Assembly (NCBI GenBank): GCA_003488005.1
Contig: DNND01000011.1
Location: 32,709-53,731, forward strand
Direction of reading: 5' to 3'
DNA from: Blastocatellia bacterium
GTDB taxonomy: Bacteria; Acidobacteriota; Blastocatellia; Pyrinomonadales; Pyrinomonadaceae
Length of the DNA: 21,023 nt
How positions within the stretch are numbered: position 1 is the stretch's first letter; each line of letters starts with the position of its first letter. The notes under the pieces were generated by a model that saw only the letters and a program-made list of their open reading frames with translations, was not told the origin of the DNA and did no database searches. The position numbers were made by a program, and so were the translations under genes. Below are positions 1 through 7,249 of the stretch, one piece after another.

Positions 1-11
1 CGTGGCTTCAG

Positions 12-130
12 CCCGGTGATCAGGTTCATCAATATGATTCCTTGAACCGTTTCCAACGGTTTCCTGATCCTCCTAGCAACAAAAACCGTTAGAAACGGTT
101 CCTTGTCGATGCGGTTTGCTGATCACCGGG
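12..130. repeat. Nested palindromic (MITE/REP-like) element
   Basis: The outer arms are a perfect 12-bp inverted repeat, CCCGGTGATCAG (12-23) and CTGATCACCGGG (119-130). Inside are two smaller hairpins, AACCGTT-tcc-AACGGTT (45-61) and AACCGTT-aga-AACGGTT (84-100), which are inverted copies of each other. The nested symmetry is typical of small non-autonomous palindromic elements. No ORF of substance and no transposase are present. I see nothing else in 1-256 beyond this element; no clear folK terminator is visible. Mobility is inferred, not shown. Confidence 0.6.
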
Positions 131-256
131 ATAGAGCCGCGGTGCTAATGAGATCGCTTCGCGTGCCCACAACTCGCGCTTTCATTGCAGGCGGGGAATG
201 CGAGCATCTTCTTGAAATTTCAAACGGACCCACACCGCGGCGCAAAGGGTTGCAGA

Positions 257-745
257 CTACGGGCGCCATAGGTTTATCTTTGAATCGTCGTTTAGCTCCT
301 CAAGCAATTCGCCGATGGTCTTGTTTAGTTTTGGATGAACGAGCCTGGGCGCGAGCTCATTCAGCGGAACAAGCACAAACCGGCGATGCTGCAAACGCGG
401 ATGCGGCAGGGTGAGAAACTGTGTGTTGCTTGTTTGGTTTGGATAGAACAGCAGATCGAGATCGATCGTGCGCGGTGCCATGGCGGCTTCGCGAGTGCGG
501 CCGAGTGCATATTCGATTCGCAGCAGCCGCGCCATCAATTCTTCGGGACGAGGCAGCGTACTGCCGCGCAACTCCGCCACCATGTTTAGGAAATTCGGCT
601 GCGCGAATGTTTCGACCGGCTCGGTTTCATAAATCTGCGACAGTCTGATGACTTCAAGATTTGCCTCGAGCATGCCGCGAACGCCGAGCAGCAAATTGCC
701 GGCGCGGTCGCCCAGGTTTGAACCGAGACTGATGTAGGCGTTCAT
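257..745 (-). CDS. folK: 2-amino-4-hydroxy-6-hydroxymethyldihydropteridine diphosphokinase (HPPK)
   Basis: This cytosolic enzyme of folate synthesis transfers pyrophosphate from ATP to 6-hydroxymethyl-dihydropterin. The 162-residue protein has the usual family length. Visible family signatures are YISLGSNLGDR at the N-terminus (residues 4-14), YETEPVE (39-45), QPNFLNMVAEL (49-59), the ATP/Mg-binding stretch GRTREAAMAPRTIDLDLLFY (82-101, with the paired Asp of DLD) and LPHPRLQHRRFVLVPLNE (113-130). I chose the ATG at 745 because the HPPK fold starts there. The frame stays open upstream to a GTG at 835, but that extension only translates a heptanucleotide array into Cys/Leu-rich repeats. There is no Shine-Dalgarno; the array abuts the start. 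No other folate gene is visible nearby. Confidence 0.95.
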   Translation of the reverse strand: MNAYISLGSNLGDRAGNLLLGVRGMLEANLEVIRLSQIYETEPVETFAQPNFLNMVAELRGSTLPRPEELMARLLRIEYALGRTREAAMAPRTIDLDLLFYPNQTSNTQFLTLPHPRLQHRRFVLVPLNELAPRLVHPKLNKTIGELLEELNDDSKINLWRP

Positions 746-753
746 CGAGTAAA

Positions 754-830
754 GTAAACAGCAAACAGCAAACAGTAAACAGCAAGCAGTAAACAGCAAA
801 CAGTGAGCGGCGAACAGCGAAGAATAAACA
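754..830. repeat. Heptanucleotide tandem array, consensus G(C/T)AAACA
   Basis: About eleven consecutive 7-base units run from 754 to 830: GTAAACA, GCAAACA twice, GTAAACA, GCAAGCA, GTAAACA, GCAAACA, then decayed GTGAGCG, GCGAACA, GCGAAGA and ATAAACA. Read on the minus strand it is TGTTTGC/TGTTTAC, ending eight bases before the folK ATG. Seven-base units keep a 21-base reading period, so the array stays open as a CCLLFAV-type heptapeptide. Confidence 0.85.
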
Positions 831-932
831 GACACGACTGAAGTTGGTGCTGAGTATAGAATGAAAGCACAGTATGATGAAGAGTTCCGAAACTGATTGT
901 CAGAATTAGAACAGTTTCTCTAAGTCGCTTGT

Positions 933-967
933 ATCTTGCTGTCTGCTGTTTGCTGTTTGCTGTTCAC
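933..967. repeat. Heptanucleotide tandem array, consensus TGTTTGC (inverted copy)
   Basis: Units ATCTTGC, TGTCTGC, TGTTTGC, TGTTTGC and TGTTCAC run directly up to the ATG at 974. This is the same unit as the array at 754-830 in inverted orientation, so each of the two divergent genes has TGTTTGC repeats pointing into its start codon. The roughly 100 bases between the arrays must hold any promoters. I see only weak candidates there (TATACT on the minus strand at 853-858, overlapping TATAGA on the plus strand). Confidence 0.8.
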
Positions 968-973
968 TCTCTT

Positions 974-2665
974 ATGTCCCAGCTTGCAACACTCATCTGG
1001 CTTAAATGGGCTTTGTTTCGCAACTCAATGCGCAAGTCCAAGGCAGTCATCAATAGACTGGCGTCTGCGTTGACATTGCTTGCCGCCCTGGCGCTCTCGT
1101 TGTTGATTGCGTTTGGTCTGGGTGTGGCGGCTTACGCTTTGACGGCGCCAGGCTCCGGCATTGACACACGAGCTTTGACGGCTGCACATCGTGGCGGAGG
1201 CGGCGGGGTTCCGTCCGTCGAATTCATTTTCTTCTCGATATTTTCTTTGTTCTACCTGCTATGGGCCACGCTGCCGTTGAGCATCGGCGGTGGCCGCCAA
1301 TTTGATCCGGGCAACCTGCTGCTTTATCCAATCAGTTTACGAAAACTTTTTGCCCTCGATTTCCTAAGCGAAGTTGCAACGCTGCAATCCTTATTTGCGA
1401 TACCTGCGGTTCTGGCGATTGGAATTGGGGTTGGGGTGGGAACTGGAAAGATGGCGGCCGCTGTTCTACTTGCGTTAGCGGCGTCGGCATTTGGCGTGGC
1501 GTTGTCGAAATGGGTTTCAACTTCGATTGGCTCCTTGATTCGACGCAAGCGAACGCGTGGTGAAACTTTGCTGGCGCTGATCGGCGCCATCGCCGGTTTG
1601 GGCGGCGCCTTGTTTGGTCAGCTCGCGCCTATAGTTTTCCGGCACGCTGATTCAATCGCTGCGCTTCGCTGGACGCCGCCCGGTGCCGTGGCTTTCGCGC
1701 TGACGCGCGGGCTGCGTCCGGGCCATATGCCTGAATATGTTTTGGTATTGAGTCTGCTCGTCGCTTACACCTCTGTTCTGGTAATAGTCACTTACTGGCT
1801 GACGCGGCGCGCCACGCTTGGCGGCGGATCCGCAAAACAGAAACCGGAGCGCGTAGTCGTAGCGGAAAAGCCGTACACCGGTTGGAACTTTCCGTTCATC
1901 TCACCGGAACTCTCAGCCATCATTGAGAAAGAGCTGCGCTATTCGACGCGAAACGCGCAGCTTCGCATGATGACGCTAATGCCGTTGATACTCATTGTCA
2001 TTCGTTTCATCAACCGCCGCCGTTTCGCAGCGCCTGGGGACAGTGCCACAGGTTTTTCCGCGGACTTTTTCGACTATGGCGCGGGTCTGATGGCGACGAC
2101 GGGAATTCTTTATGTGTTCCTGATTCTTGCCGGGCTCTTCTGCAACCAATTCGCTTTTGACCAGGCCGGGATGCGCACGCTGATACTCTCGCCAGTCGAT
2201 CGCAAAAAAGTGTTGTTGGGGAAAAACATTTCATTGTCGTTGCTCGCCTTCGCCTTTTGCAGCGGCTTGCTGGTAGTCAATGAAATCGTTTTCCAGGATT
2301 TGTCAGCCGGCGCGGTGCTGTTTGCGGCGCTTAGTTTTGTTGCTTTCGCGTCGCTGATTTCGCTAATTGGAAATTGGTTCTCAATTCACTTTCCCAAACG
2401 AATGAAATTTGGTAAACGACTGAATGTTTCCGGCGTGGTTGGGTTGTTGTTGATACCGCTGATCGTGCTACTGGCACTGGTTCCATTGGCCGCGACAGCC
2501 GCCGGTTACGTGGCGCAGAGCGTGTTGGTTGAGTATGTTACACTCGCCGTTCTGGCGGGTCTTTCACTTGGTTTCTATCTGTTGTTGCTTCCGTCTCAGG
2601 GCGAAGCGGTTCAGAAAAGGGAACTGGCCATACACGAGGCCGTGAACGACCCCGGGAATGATTGA
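974..2665 (+). CDS. ABC-2-type exporter membrane protein (putative)
   Basis: A 563-residue integral membrane protein with many hydrophobic spans, for example LASALTLLAALALSLLIAF near the N-terminus, VEFIFFSIFSLFYLLWATLPL, TTGILYVFLILAGLFCNQF, and two strong spans close to the C-terminus. Between the halves lies a soluble stretch, SPELSAIIEKELRYSTRNAQLR, resembling the amphipathic ISPEL/KELRY region of bacterial ABC-2-like permeases (Pfam ABC_tran_2 is my tentative assignment). Such proteins normally pair with an ATPase, but no ATP-binding gene is visible here. The start at 974 is preferred over a TTG at 929 because the 15-residue extension is only translated heptad repeat. No Shine-Dalgarno is visible. 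Substrate unknown. Confidence 0.7.
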   Translation: MSQLATLIWLKWALFRNSMRKSKAVINRLASALTLLAALALSLLIAFGLGVAAYALTAPGSGIDTRALTAAHRGGGGGVPSVEFIFFSIFSLFYLLWATLPLSIGGGRQFDPGNLLLYPISLRKLFALDFLSEVATLQSLFAIPAVLAIGIGVGVGTGKMAAAVLLALAASAFGVALSKWVSTSIGSLIRRKRTRGETLLALIGAIAGLGGALFGQLAPIVFRHADSIAALRWTPPGAVAFALTRGLRPGHMPEYVLVLSLLVAYTSVLVIVTYWLTRRATLGGGSAKQKPERVVVAEKPYTGWNFPFISPELSAIIEKELRYSTRNAQLRMMTLMPLILIVIRFINRRRFAAPGDSATGFSADFFDYGAGLMATTGILYVFLILAGLFCNQFAFDQAGMRTLILSPVDRKKVLLGKNISLSLLAFAFCSGLLVVNEIVFQDLSAGAVLFAALSFVAFASLISLIGNWFSIHFPKRMKFGKRLNVSGVVGLLLIPLIVLLALVPLAATAAGYVAQSVLVEYVTLAVLAGLSLGFYLLLLPSQGEAVQKRELAIHEAVNDPGND

Positions 2666-2722
2666 ACCTTGACAACTTATTCCAGTGATGTCTGCTGACG
2701 GCATCCGGGCGGGCAGATTCCG

Positions 2723-2748
2723 ATCTCAAATTTGAGATTTAAGATCTC
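2723..2748. promoter_or_regulatory. Perfect palindrome plus third half-site upstream of the AlbA_2 gene
   Basis: ATCTCAAATTTGAGAT (2723-2738) is a perfect 16-bp palindrome, and a further ATCTC half-site follows at 2744-2748, giving three half-sites with a second small dyad (GAGAT-ttaag-ATCTC). It lies 31 bp before the ATG at 2779, a position suiting an operator. It also resembles degenerate 7-base units (TTTGAGA, TTTAAGA) like other arrays in the window, so a repeat origin is possible. Confidence 0.45.
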
Positions 2749-2778
2749 AGAAAAAAGCGCAGCCCCGTCAACACACAA

Positions 2779-4083
2779 ATGGCTCGCAGAAAATTTCGCA
2801 GTAACCAGCGACACGAACCAACCACCGAGCGCTCGTTTCAGGAGTACTACCTCTCGACGCCTGCTCCGGCCACCTCACGCACCGAACTGTTAAGACTAAT
2901 CCGTGGCGGCGAAGATACGTTCCTCGAGCTGAAGGTCAAGCTCTCAAACCCCGAGAAAATCACACAGGAAATAATCGCGCTTGCCAACACCGGCGGCGGC
3001 GTCATCGTGTTTGGTGTTAACGACCAACTGCGCATCGAGGGAGTTGACGATCCCGAAAGCGTTCAGGAAGAGCTGGTCAGAATCTGCCGCGAAGATATCG
3101 AGCCGCCGCTTTTTCCCTTTGTGGATCGCATTGCTTTTGATAACGGCCGGCGCATCGTCGCACTCGACGTTGAAGGTAAACGGCGTCCTTATCGCACTCG
3201 CGACGGCCGTTTTTATCTACGCATTGGTGCTGAAAAACGCGAGGCCACTCCCGAAGAGCTGGCAGTGTTGTTGGACGAGACGCGGCCGGTGACATTTGAA
3301 AATCTGCCCGCCCTCGGAGCGACGATTCAGGATATTGATGAAGCGCACCTCTGGAGTTTCCTACGCGAATTCGAAGGCGATGCTTTCGATAACGCGCGGG
3401 CCAGCGGCTATCCAACCGGCGAGGTGTTGGAACGCGACCTGCTGATGGCTACGCAACGCGCCGGTGAACTAACACCCACCGTCGCCGGATTGCTTCTGTT
3501 TGGCCACGACCAGCGCGTGGCCGAGTTGCTGCCAAGATCGCAGATCGTTGCTACGCGCTTCGGAGGCGAGACAACACAGTCTCCAGTAGTCGAGCGCATC
3601 ACAATTTCCGGCAATCTCCTGACTCTTTATGAAAGCGCGTTACGGTTTGTGCGCCGCTATTGCGATCTGTGGGAAGCGCGCCCAAAAAACTTCTCGCCCG
3701 CCGTTGAAGAGAGCCCAATCGCCGCCCGCGCAAATTATCATCGTGGCGCCATAGTTGAAGCTCTTGCCAATCTGTTGGTCCATCGCGACCTGGCGTTGCG
3801 CGAGCTACCGACGCGCTTGCACATCTTTGACCATTCACTCGAGTTGATAAATCCGCGACGGACCGCCGGCTTCTCGCCAGTGGCGCAAAAAGCAATTCGC
3901 TATGGCATACCACAACGGCTTAATCCACAGATTGTTGCTTTGTTTTCGAGTCGCGCCTACGGACTGGAATCAAAGCCCGGTGGTTTGCCGATGGTGCTGC
4001 GCGAAAGCCGGCTCTTCTCAAACCGCCGTGCGGACATCGTCGCTATGAATGATGAGTTTCGATTACGTTTACATGGCGCATGA
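2779..4083 (+). CDS. AlbA_2 (Schlafen-type) DNA-binding protein with HATPase_c_4-like C-terminus
   Basis: A 434-residue cytosolic protein of the COG2865 type. Residues about 35-165 form the AlbA_2 domain: FLELK (48-52), then IALANTGGGVIVFGVND (66-82), GVDDP (88-92) and RPYRTRDGRFYLRIGAEKREAT (136-157). Residues about 310-412 resemble the HATPase_c_4 region: REST-type N-box AIVEALANLLVHRDL (324-338), LELINPR (354-360) and a glycine loop GGLPMVLRES (401-410). Family members are annotated as transcriptional regulators or, in some contexts, as parts of defence islands; function is rarely known. There is no recognisable C-terminal winged helix, so it is at the short end for the family. The preceding palindrome could mean autoregulation. 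The ATG at 2779 is the first in frame and no Shine-Dalgarno is clear. Confidence 0.85.
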   Translation: MARRKFRSNQRHEPTTERSFQEYYLSTPAPATSRTELLRLIRGGEDTFLELKVKLSNPEKITQEIIALANTGGGVIVFGVNDQLRIEGVDDPESVQEELVRICREDIEPPLFPFVDRIAFDNGRRIVALDVEGKRRPYRTRDGRFYLRIGAEKREATPEELAVLLDETRPVTFENLPALGATIQDIDEAHLWSFLREFEGDAFDNARASGYPTGEVLERDLLMATQRAGELTPTVAGLLLFGHDQRVAELLPRSQIVATRFGGETTQSPVVERITISGNLLTLYESALRFVRRYCDLWEARPKNFSPAVEESPIAARANYHRGAIVEALANLLVHRDLALRELPTRLHIFDHSLELINPRRTAGFSPVAQKAIRYGIPQRLNPQIVALFSSRAYGLESKPGGLPMVLRESRLFSNRRADIVAMNDEFRLRLHGA

Positions 4084-4175
4084 AAGACGTGCCCGACAGC
4101 ACCGTTACGTTTGACGGCTGGAGGACCATCGAGAATGGTGTGTTGAAGTTTCGTTGCCGGACAGCGCTCCAGTAG
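4080..4175 (+). CDS. Possible 31-residue coupled small ORF
   Basis: The stop of the AlbA_2 gene overlaps an ATG in the arrangement ATGA. The frame that opens runs 31 codons (begins MKDVPDSTVTFDGW, ends RCRTALQ) to TAG at 4173-4175. A four-base overlap is a common coupling signal, and the peptide is not low-complexity. However, it is very short, has no recognised domain and may be a chance frame or the relic of a longer gene. Nothing else is visible between it and the convergent flavoprotein gene. Confidence 0.25.
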   Translation: MKDVPDSTVTFDGWRTIENGVLKFRCRTALQ

Positions 4176-4219
4176 CGTTCATCAGGTGGAGCGACTCCAA
4201 AGCTCAAAGCTTTAGCTGT

Positions 4220-5413
4220 TCAAACACTTTGCCCCGCAGCAAACCCCGACGCCCAGGCCCACTGAAAATTATGACCGCCGAGTTGACCGGTAACGTCCAC
4301 GACCTCGCCGATGAAATAAAGACCCGGAACGTTTTTCGTTTCCATTGTTTGTGACGAAAGCTCGCTCGTTGCCACGCCTCCCGCCGTAACCTCGGCTTTT
4401 TTAAAACCTTCAGTGCCGCTCGGCGTGACCTGCCATTGATTTAGTTTTTTGGCAATGTCCGCGAGCTGCGCGGCGTTGTAATGTTTTAACGGTCGCGAAG
4501 GACTGTAAAGCTTACACCAGGCGGTGGCAAAACGGCGCGGTAACAACTGGCCGAGAAAGTTTGCCAGCGAGATCTCCCGGTTCTCATGATCGCGCAACAG
4601 CTCGAACGCGTCATGGTCCGGCAGCAGGTTAATGTTCACGCTCAGACCTGGACGCCAGTACGAAGAAATTTGCAGGATCGCAGGACCGCTCAAACCGCGA
4701 TGCGTTATGAGAATGTTCTCGCGAAATTCTTTTTCCTGACATGCGACCGCGACAGCGATCGACACTCCGCTTAAAGGCGCCAATTCGCGCAGTACCTGAG
4801 GCGACAGCGTAAACGGCACGAGCGCGGGCCGAGGGTTGACAATTGAAAGGCCAAACTGGCGCGCCAGACTGTAGCCAAAATCAGTAGCCCCGAGCGGCGG
4901 TATCGATAACCCGCCGGAGGCGATGACCAGCGATTGCGAAACAAACGTTGCCGTATCGGTCTTGACTTCGAAAGGCGACCTGCCCGCCAAGGCATCTTGT
5001 TCTGACTTAACTACGCTACGCACCTGCGACCCACATTTGATTTCGACGCCGGCATTGCCGGCTTCCAACAGCAGCATATCGATTATGCGTCGCGAGCTCT
5101 CATCGCAAAACAATTGTCCCAGCTTTTTCTCGTGATAGGGGATGCGATGTTTTTCTACGAGCGAGATGAAATCTGAGGGTGTATAGCGCGCCAGCGCTGA
5201 CTTGCAGAAATGGGGGTTGTCCGAAATGAAATTGTCCGCAGTGGTGTTGAAGTTCGTAAAATTACAACGGCCGCCTCCGGAGATCGCTATCTTCTTGCCA
5301 ATCTGCCCAGCGTGCTCGAGTACCAAAGTCTTGCGACCGCGTTTTCCCGATTCGATTGCGCAAAAGAGTCCCGCAGCGCCTCCGCCTATGACAATTACGT
5401 CAGTCTTATGCAT
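4220..5413 (-). CDS. NAD(P)/FAD-dependent oxidoreductase, HI0933/YhiN family
   Basis: A 397-residue cytosolic flavoprotein. The N-terminus has the dinucleotide-binding fold VIVIGGGAAGLFCAIESGKR (GGGAAG at residues 10-15), followed by the family-specific loop KKIAISGGGRCNFTN (about 40-54), and the C-terminus has the closing FAD-contact stretch GEVVDVTGQLGGHNFQWAWASG. These are hallmark HI0933/YhiN motifs and the length fits. The physiological substrate of this widespread family is not well established. A TTG at 5419 lies in frame two codons upstream; I prefer the ATG at 5413, although GAGG touches it directly, so the start is uncertain by two codons. The gene converges on the AlbA_2 gene and stands alone. 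Confidence 0.9.
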   Translation of the reverse strand: MHKTDVIVIGGGAAGLFCAIESGKRGRKTLVLEHAGQIGKKIAISGGGRCNFTNFNTTADNFISDNPHFCKSALARYTPSDFISLVEKHRIPYHEKKLGQLFCDESSRRIIDMLLLEAGNAGVEIKCGSQVRSVVKSEQDALAGRSPFEVKTDTATFVSQSLVIASGGLSIPPLGATDFGYSLARQFGLSIVNPRPALVPFTLSPQVLRELAPLSGVSIAVAVACQEKEFRENILITHRGLSGPAILQISSYWRPGLSVNINLLPDHDAFELLRDHENREISLANFLGQLLPRRFATAWCKLYSPSRPLKHYNAAQLADIAKKLNQWQVTPSGTEGFKKAEVTAGGVATSELSSQTMETKNVPGLYFIGEVVDVTGQLGGHNFQWAWASGFAAGQSV

Positions 5414-5470
5414 CCTCAAAGGGTAACACCGTTGCGTTAACTTGGATTCAAGGTTTGAAAAGCGACGCCC

Positions 5471-5710
5471 TAAGCGCCAAGGGCGCGAACTGGAATAGCC
5501 AGGGGCAAGTGCTGAGCACAGCGAAGCACGTCGCCCCCTGGAACAGCCAAAAGTCTGAGAGCGCTGAAAGTGCGCAATAGATACTATCGCTGAGAGGTTT
5601 ATGCCGCTCCTTCAGAGCTAGGACCCAATCCGCTTCGTTCCAGGGGCGTCGCACTTCGCTGCGCTCAGCGCTTTGCCCCTGGCTATTACATCCTGCGCCT
5701 TTGGCGCTTA
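5471..5710. repeat. 240-bp inverted-repeat element with ~74-bp arms
   Basis: The left arm (5471-5544) begins TAAGCGCCAAGGGCGC and ends CCCCCTGGAAC. The right arm (5637-5710) is its inverted copy with scattered mismatches and a few indels. Both arms contain the block AATAGCCAGGGGCAA and a GCTGAGC-CAGCGAAG segment. A 92-bp core (5545-5636) separates them. This fills most of the space between the flavoprotein and VWA genes. No transposase ORF is present, so I read it as a non-autonomous palindromic element. The 120-codon minus-strand frame across it is a by-product of the repeat. Confidence 0.7.
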
Positions 5711-5772
5711 CGGAAAAAACAATTCCAGAACTTTTAACTCGTTGCACTTTCAAATCACAATTCGCGGTAACC

Positions 5773-5807
5773 AAAGAAAAAGGCAGCGACATTTCAGTTC
5801 GCTGCCT
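5773..5807 (-). terminator. Rho-independent terminator of the VWA gene
   Basis: A perfect 9-bp stem AGGCAGCGA / TCGCTGCCT (5781-5789 and 5799-5807) with a 9-base loop is followed on the minus strand by TTTTTCTTT. It lies about 28 bp beyond the stop of the VWA gene, which reads towards it. Confidence 0.85.
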
Positions 5808-5834
5808 CATGCCTTTTGATTGTTCGCTGGCCCC

Positions 5835-7067
5835 TTACGGCTTAGGAACCGCGTCTGGTTTTGGCGCGTTGTACAAACTTCTCGCTTGAATCACGTATTC
5901 CTTGTCGTCGTAAACGCCGTCGCCGTTGACGTCGACGCTGACCTTAATCTTGTGCTGCTTGCCGTCGCGCACGTCGCCTGGATTAAAAGCCAGACTGTAT
6001 TGGCTGCGCAATAAGGAATTGATTGAGCCGAGCACAGTCGGCAACTCGCCCGGAAACGTAACCGGAAAATAGGCGCCGCCGGTTTCGCTGGCAAAAGTCT
6101 TGAGCGTGTTTTGCGCCTGATAGAAAGTCATTCTACCGGGAGTCCCCGCAATATCATCCACAGCTCCCAGACGGTCTTCATACTTCTTAAAGAAAAGGTT
6201 TGCGGTGCCAATGATGTAAACGGGAATGCCTGCGTTTTGCAAAACCTTGCGCGCGTCCCCGTAATTGATCTTGCTAAAGGTGTCGATGCCCGAGGCGATG
6301 AGGATCACCGCACGACGTCGTCCTTGCACGCTGACGAGTCCGGCATAATCAGACTTTTCGGATTTCGAATTATCCAACACCACAGAATCGCCGCGCCCGC
6401 CGACCAGCACAAACTTCAGCGCATCGAAAAGATTTGTCTCGCGAAATGCGGGAATATTGCGCAGTAGTAAATTGATCACCTGGCTGATGCGCGTTGGATC
6501 ATTGGTGAAATCGGTAAGCGGCGTTGGGCGAATGTCAAAAGCAACGACCGAAACATAGTCGTCGGGCGGCTTGATAAATTGTGACAGGAACATCGCCGTG
6601 GGACGAATCACTTCATAGGTTCCCGGGTCCTGACCACTGCTGCCGTAGTAGCCAAACTCTTCCGACCACTTGCTGTACTCGACGACCATGGCCACGGTAA
6701 TCGGCGCTTCGGGTGTAGAAAAATTAGTGATGACCTGCGGCTGTCCATCCGCATAGATAGTAAAGTTTTCCTTCTTCAAGCCGGTAACAATCTGACCGCT
6801 CTTCTTGTGGTAAACGACTGTGTCGACGTTAACGATTTGCGTCGAGACAGTAACCTTCTCGGCGTCCTGCGGTCTGCCGACGAGATCGGGAGGAGGCGGC
6901 TCTTCCTTCTTTTCTCCTGTCTCGCTCGGCCGCTTATTCTTTTTTTCGTTGCTGGTCGGTGGCTGGCGGCGCGACTGGGCGAACCCCGAATCGGCAAGTG
7001 GAGCGATCAGCAAAGCCGATAAGATAATCGCGGCGAAGAGAGAGAGCGCAAATTGAGGGAGCTTCAT
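5835..7067 (-). CDS. Secreted VWA-domain protein (acidobacterial VWFA-related family)
   Basis: A 410-residue exported protein. Residues 1-30 are a signal peptide (hydrophobic FAAIILSALLIAPLADS, likely cleavage after GFA or AQ). A basic, proline- and glutamate-rich linker (31-65) follows, then VNVDTVVYHKKSGQIVTGL and KKENFTIYADGQPQVITNF (80-116), the strand pattern that precedes the VWA fold in the acidobacterial family TIGR03436. The VWA fold covers roughly 120-350, including VILIASGIDTFSK. The expected metal-binding DxSxS is replaced by EYSKW (130-134), so classical MIDAS metal binding is doubtful. The C-terminal part (VSVDVNGDGVYDDKEYVIQARS) looks like a beta domain. Such proteins are abundant in Acidobacteriota, with unknown ligands. 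The start has a weak AGG upstream. Own terminator at 5773-5807. Confidence 0.85.
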   Translation of the reverse strand: MKLPQFALSLFAAIILSALLIAPLADSGFAQSRRQPPTSNEKKNKRPSETGEKKEEPPPPDLVGRPQDAEKVTVSTQIVNVDTVVYHKKSGQIVTGLKKENFTIYADGQPQVITNFSTPEAPITVAMVVEYSKWSEEFGYYGSSGQDPGTYEVIRPTAMFLSQFIKPPDDYVSVVAFDIRPTPLTDFTNDPTRISQVINLLLRNIPAFRETNLFDALKFVLVGGRGDSVVLDNSKSEKSDYAGLVSVQGRRRAVILIASGIDTFSKINYGDARKVLQNAGIPVYIIGTANLFFKKYEDRLGAVDDIAGTPGRMTFYQAQNTLKTFASETGGAYFPVTFPGELPTVLGSINSLLRSQYSLAFNPGDVRDGKQHKIKVSVDVNGDGVYDDKEYVIQARSLYNAPKPDAVPKP

Positions 7068-7112
7068 TGCATTTACCTAAAACTAAAAGTGCTAATCGAA
7101 AGTGCTCGAGCA

Positions 7113-7198
7113 GTAAAGCAAACTGTTAGTTTGCGGCGGCTCCTTGCCGCTCAAACAGGAAGGCTGCGGGACCATTGCAAACTAACAGTTTGCTTTAC
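7113..7198. repeat. 86-bp palindromic element with perfect 22-bp arms
   Basis: The arms at 7113-7134 and 7177-7198 are perfect inverted copies, each beginning or ending with GTAAAGC/GCTTTAC. Each arm is itself a small hairpin, GCAAACT-gtt-AGTTTGC. The 42-bp centre has its own GCGGC...GCCGC dyad. The architecture matches that of the element at 12-130. It lies in the upstream region of the VWA gene (minus strand), between it and the lectin-like gene. Confidence 0.75.
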
Positions 7199-7228
7199 GA
7201 TCGAGCCAGTCACTCTGATGCTCATTAA

Positions 7229-7249
7229 CAAACCGCGGGTTTGCTTTGT
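7229..7249 (-). terminator. Weak hairpin after the lectin-like gene
   Basis: Immediately after the TAA of the lectin-like gene, the minus strand reads CAAACC-cgc-GGTTTG followed by TTAAT. The stem is only 6 bp with a short T stretch, so termination is possible but weak. It resembles the half-arm hairpins of the neighbouring 7113-7198 element and may be a fragment of one. Confidence 0.35.

Noticed and set aside
746..835. N-terminal extension of FolK from a GTG at 835
   Set aside because: The extra 30 residues are only the translated heptad array (CCLLFAV-like); the HPPK fold begins at the ATG at 745.
754..967. CRISPR-like array
   Set aside because: The units are 7 bases long and contiguous, without spacers; this is a microsatellite-type array.
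3599..3913. Antisense ORFs inside the AlbA_2 gene and similar overlaps elsewhere
   Set aside because: They are shadows of strong, domain-supported genes and lack start signals.
5448..5810. 120-codon minus-strand ORF
   Set aside because: It is the read-through of the 5471-5710 inverted-repeat element and includes the VWA terminator; no domain or ribosome site supports it.
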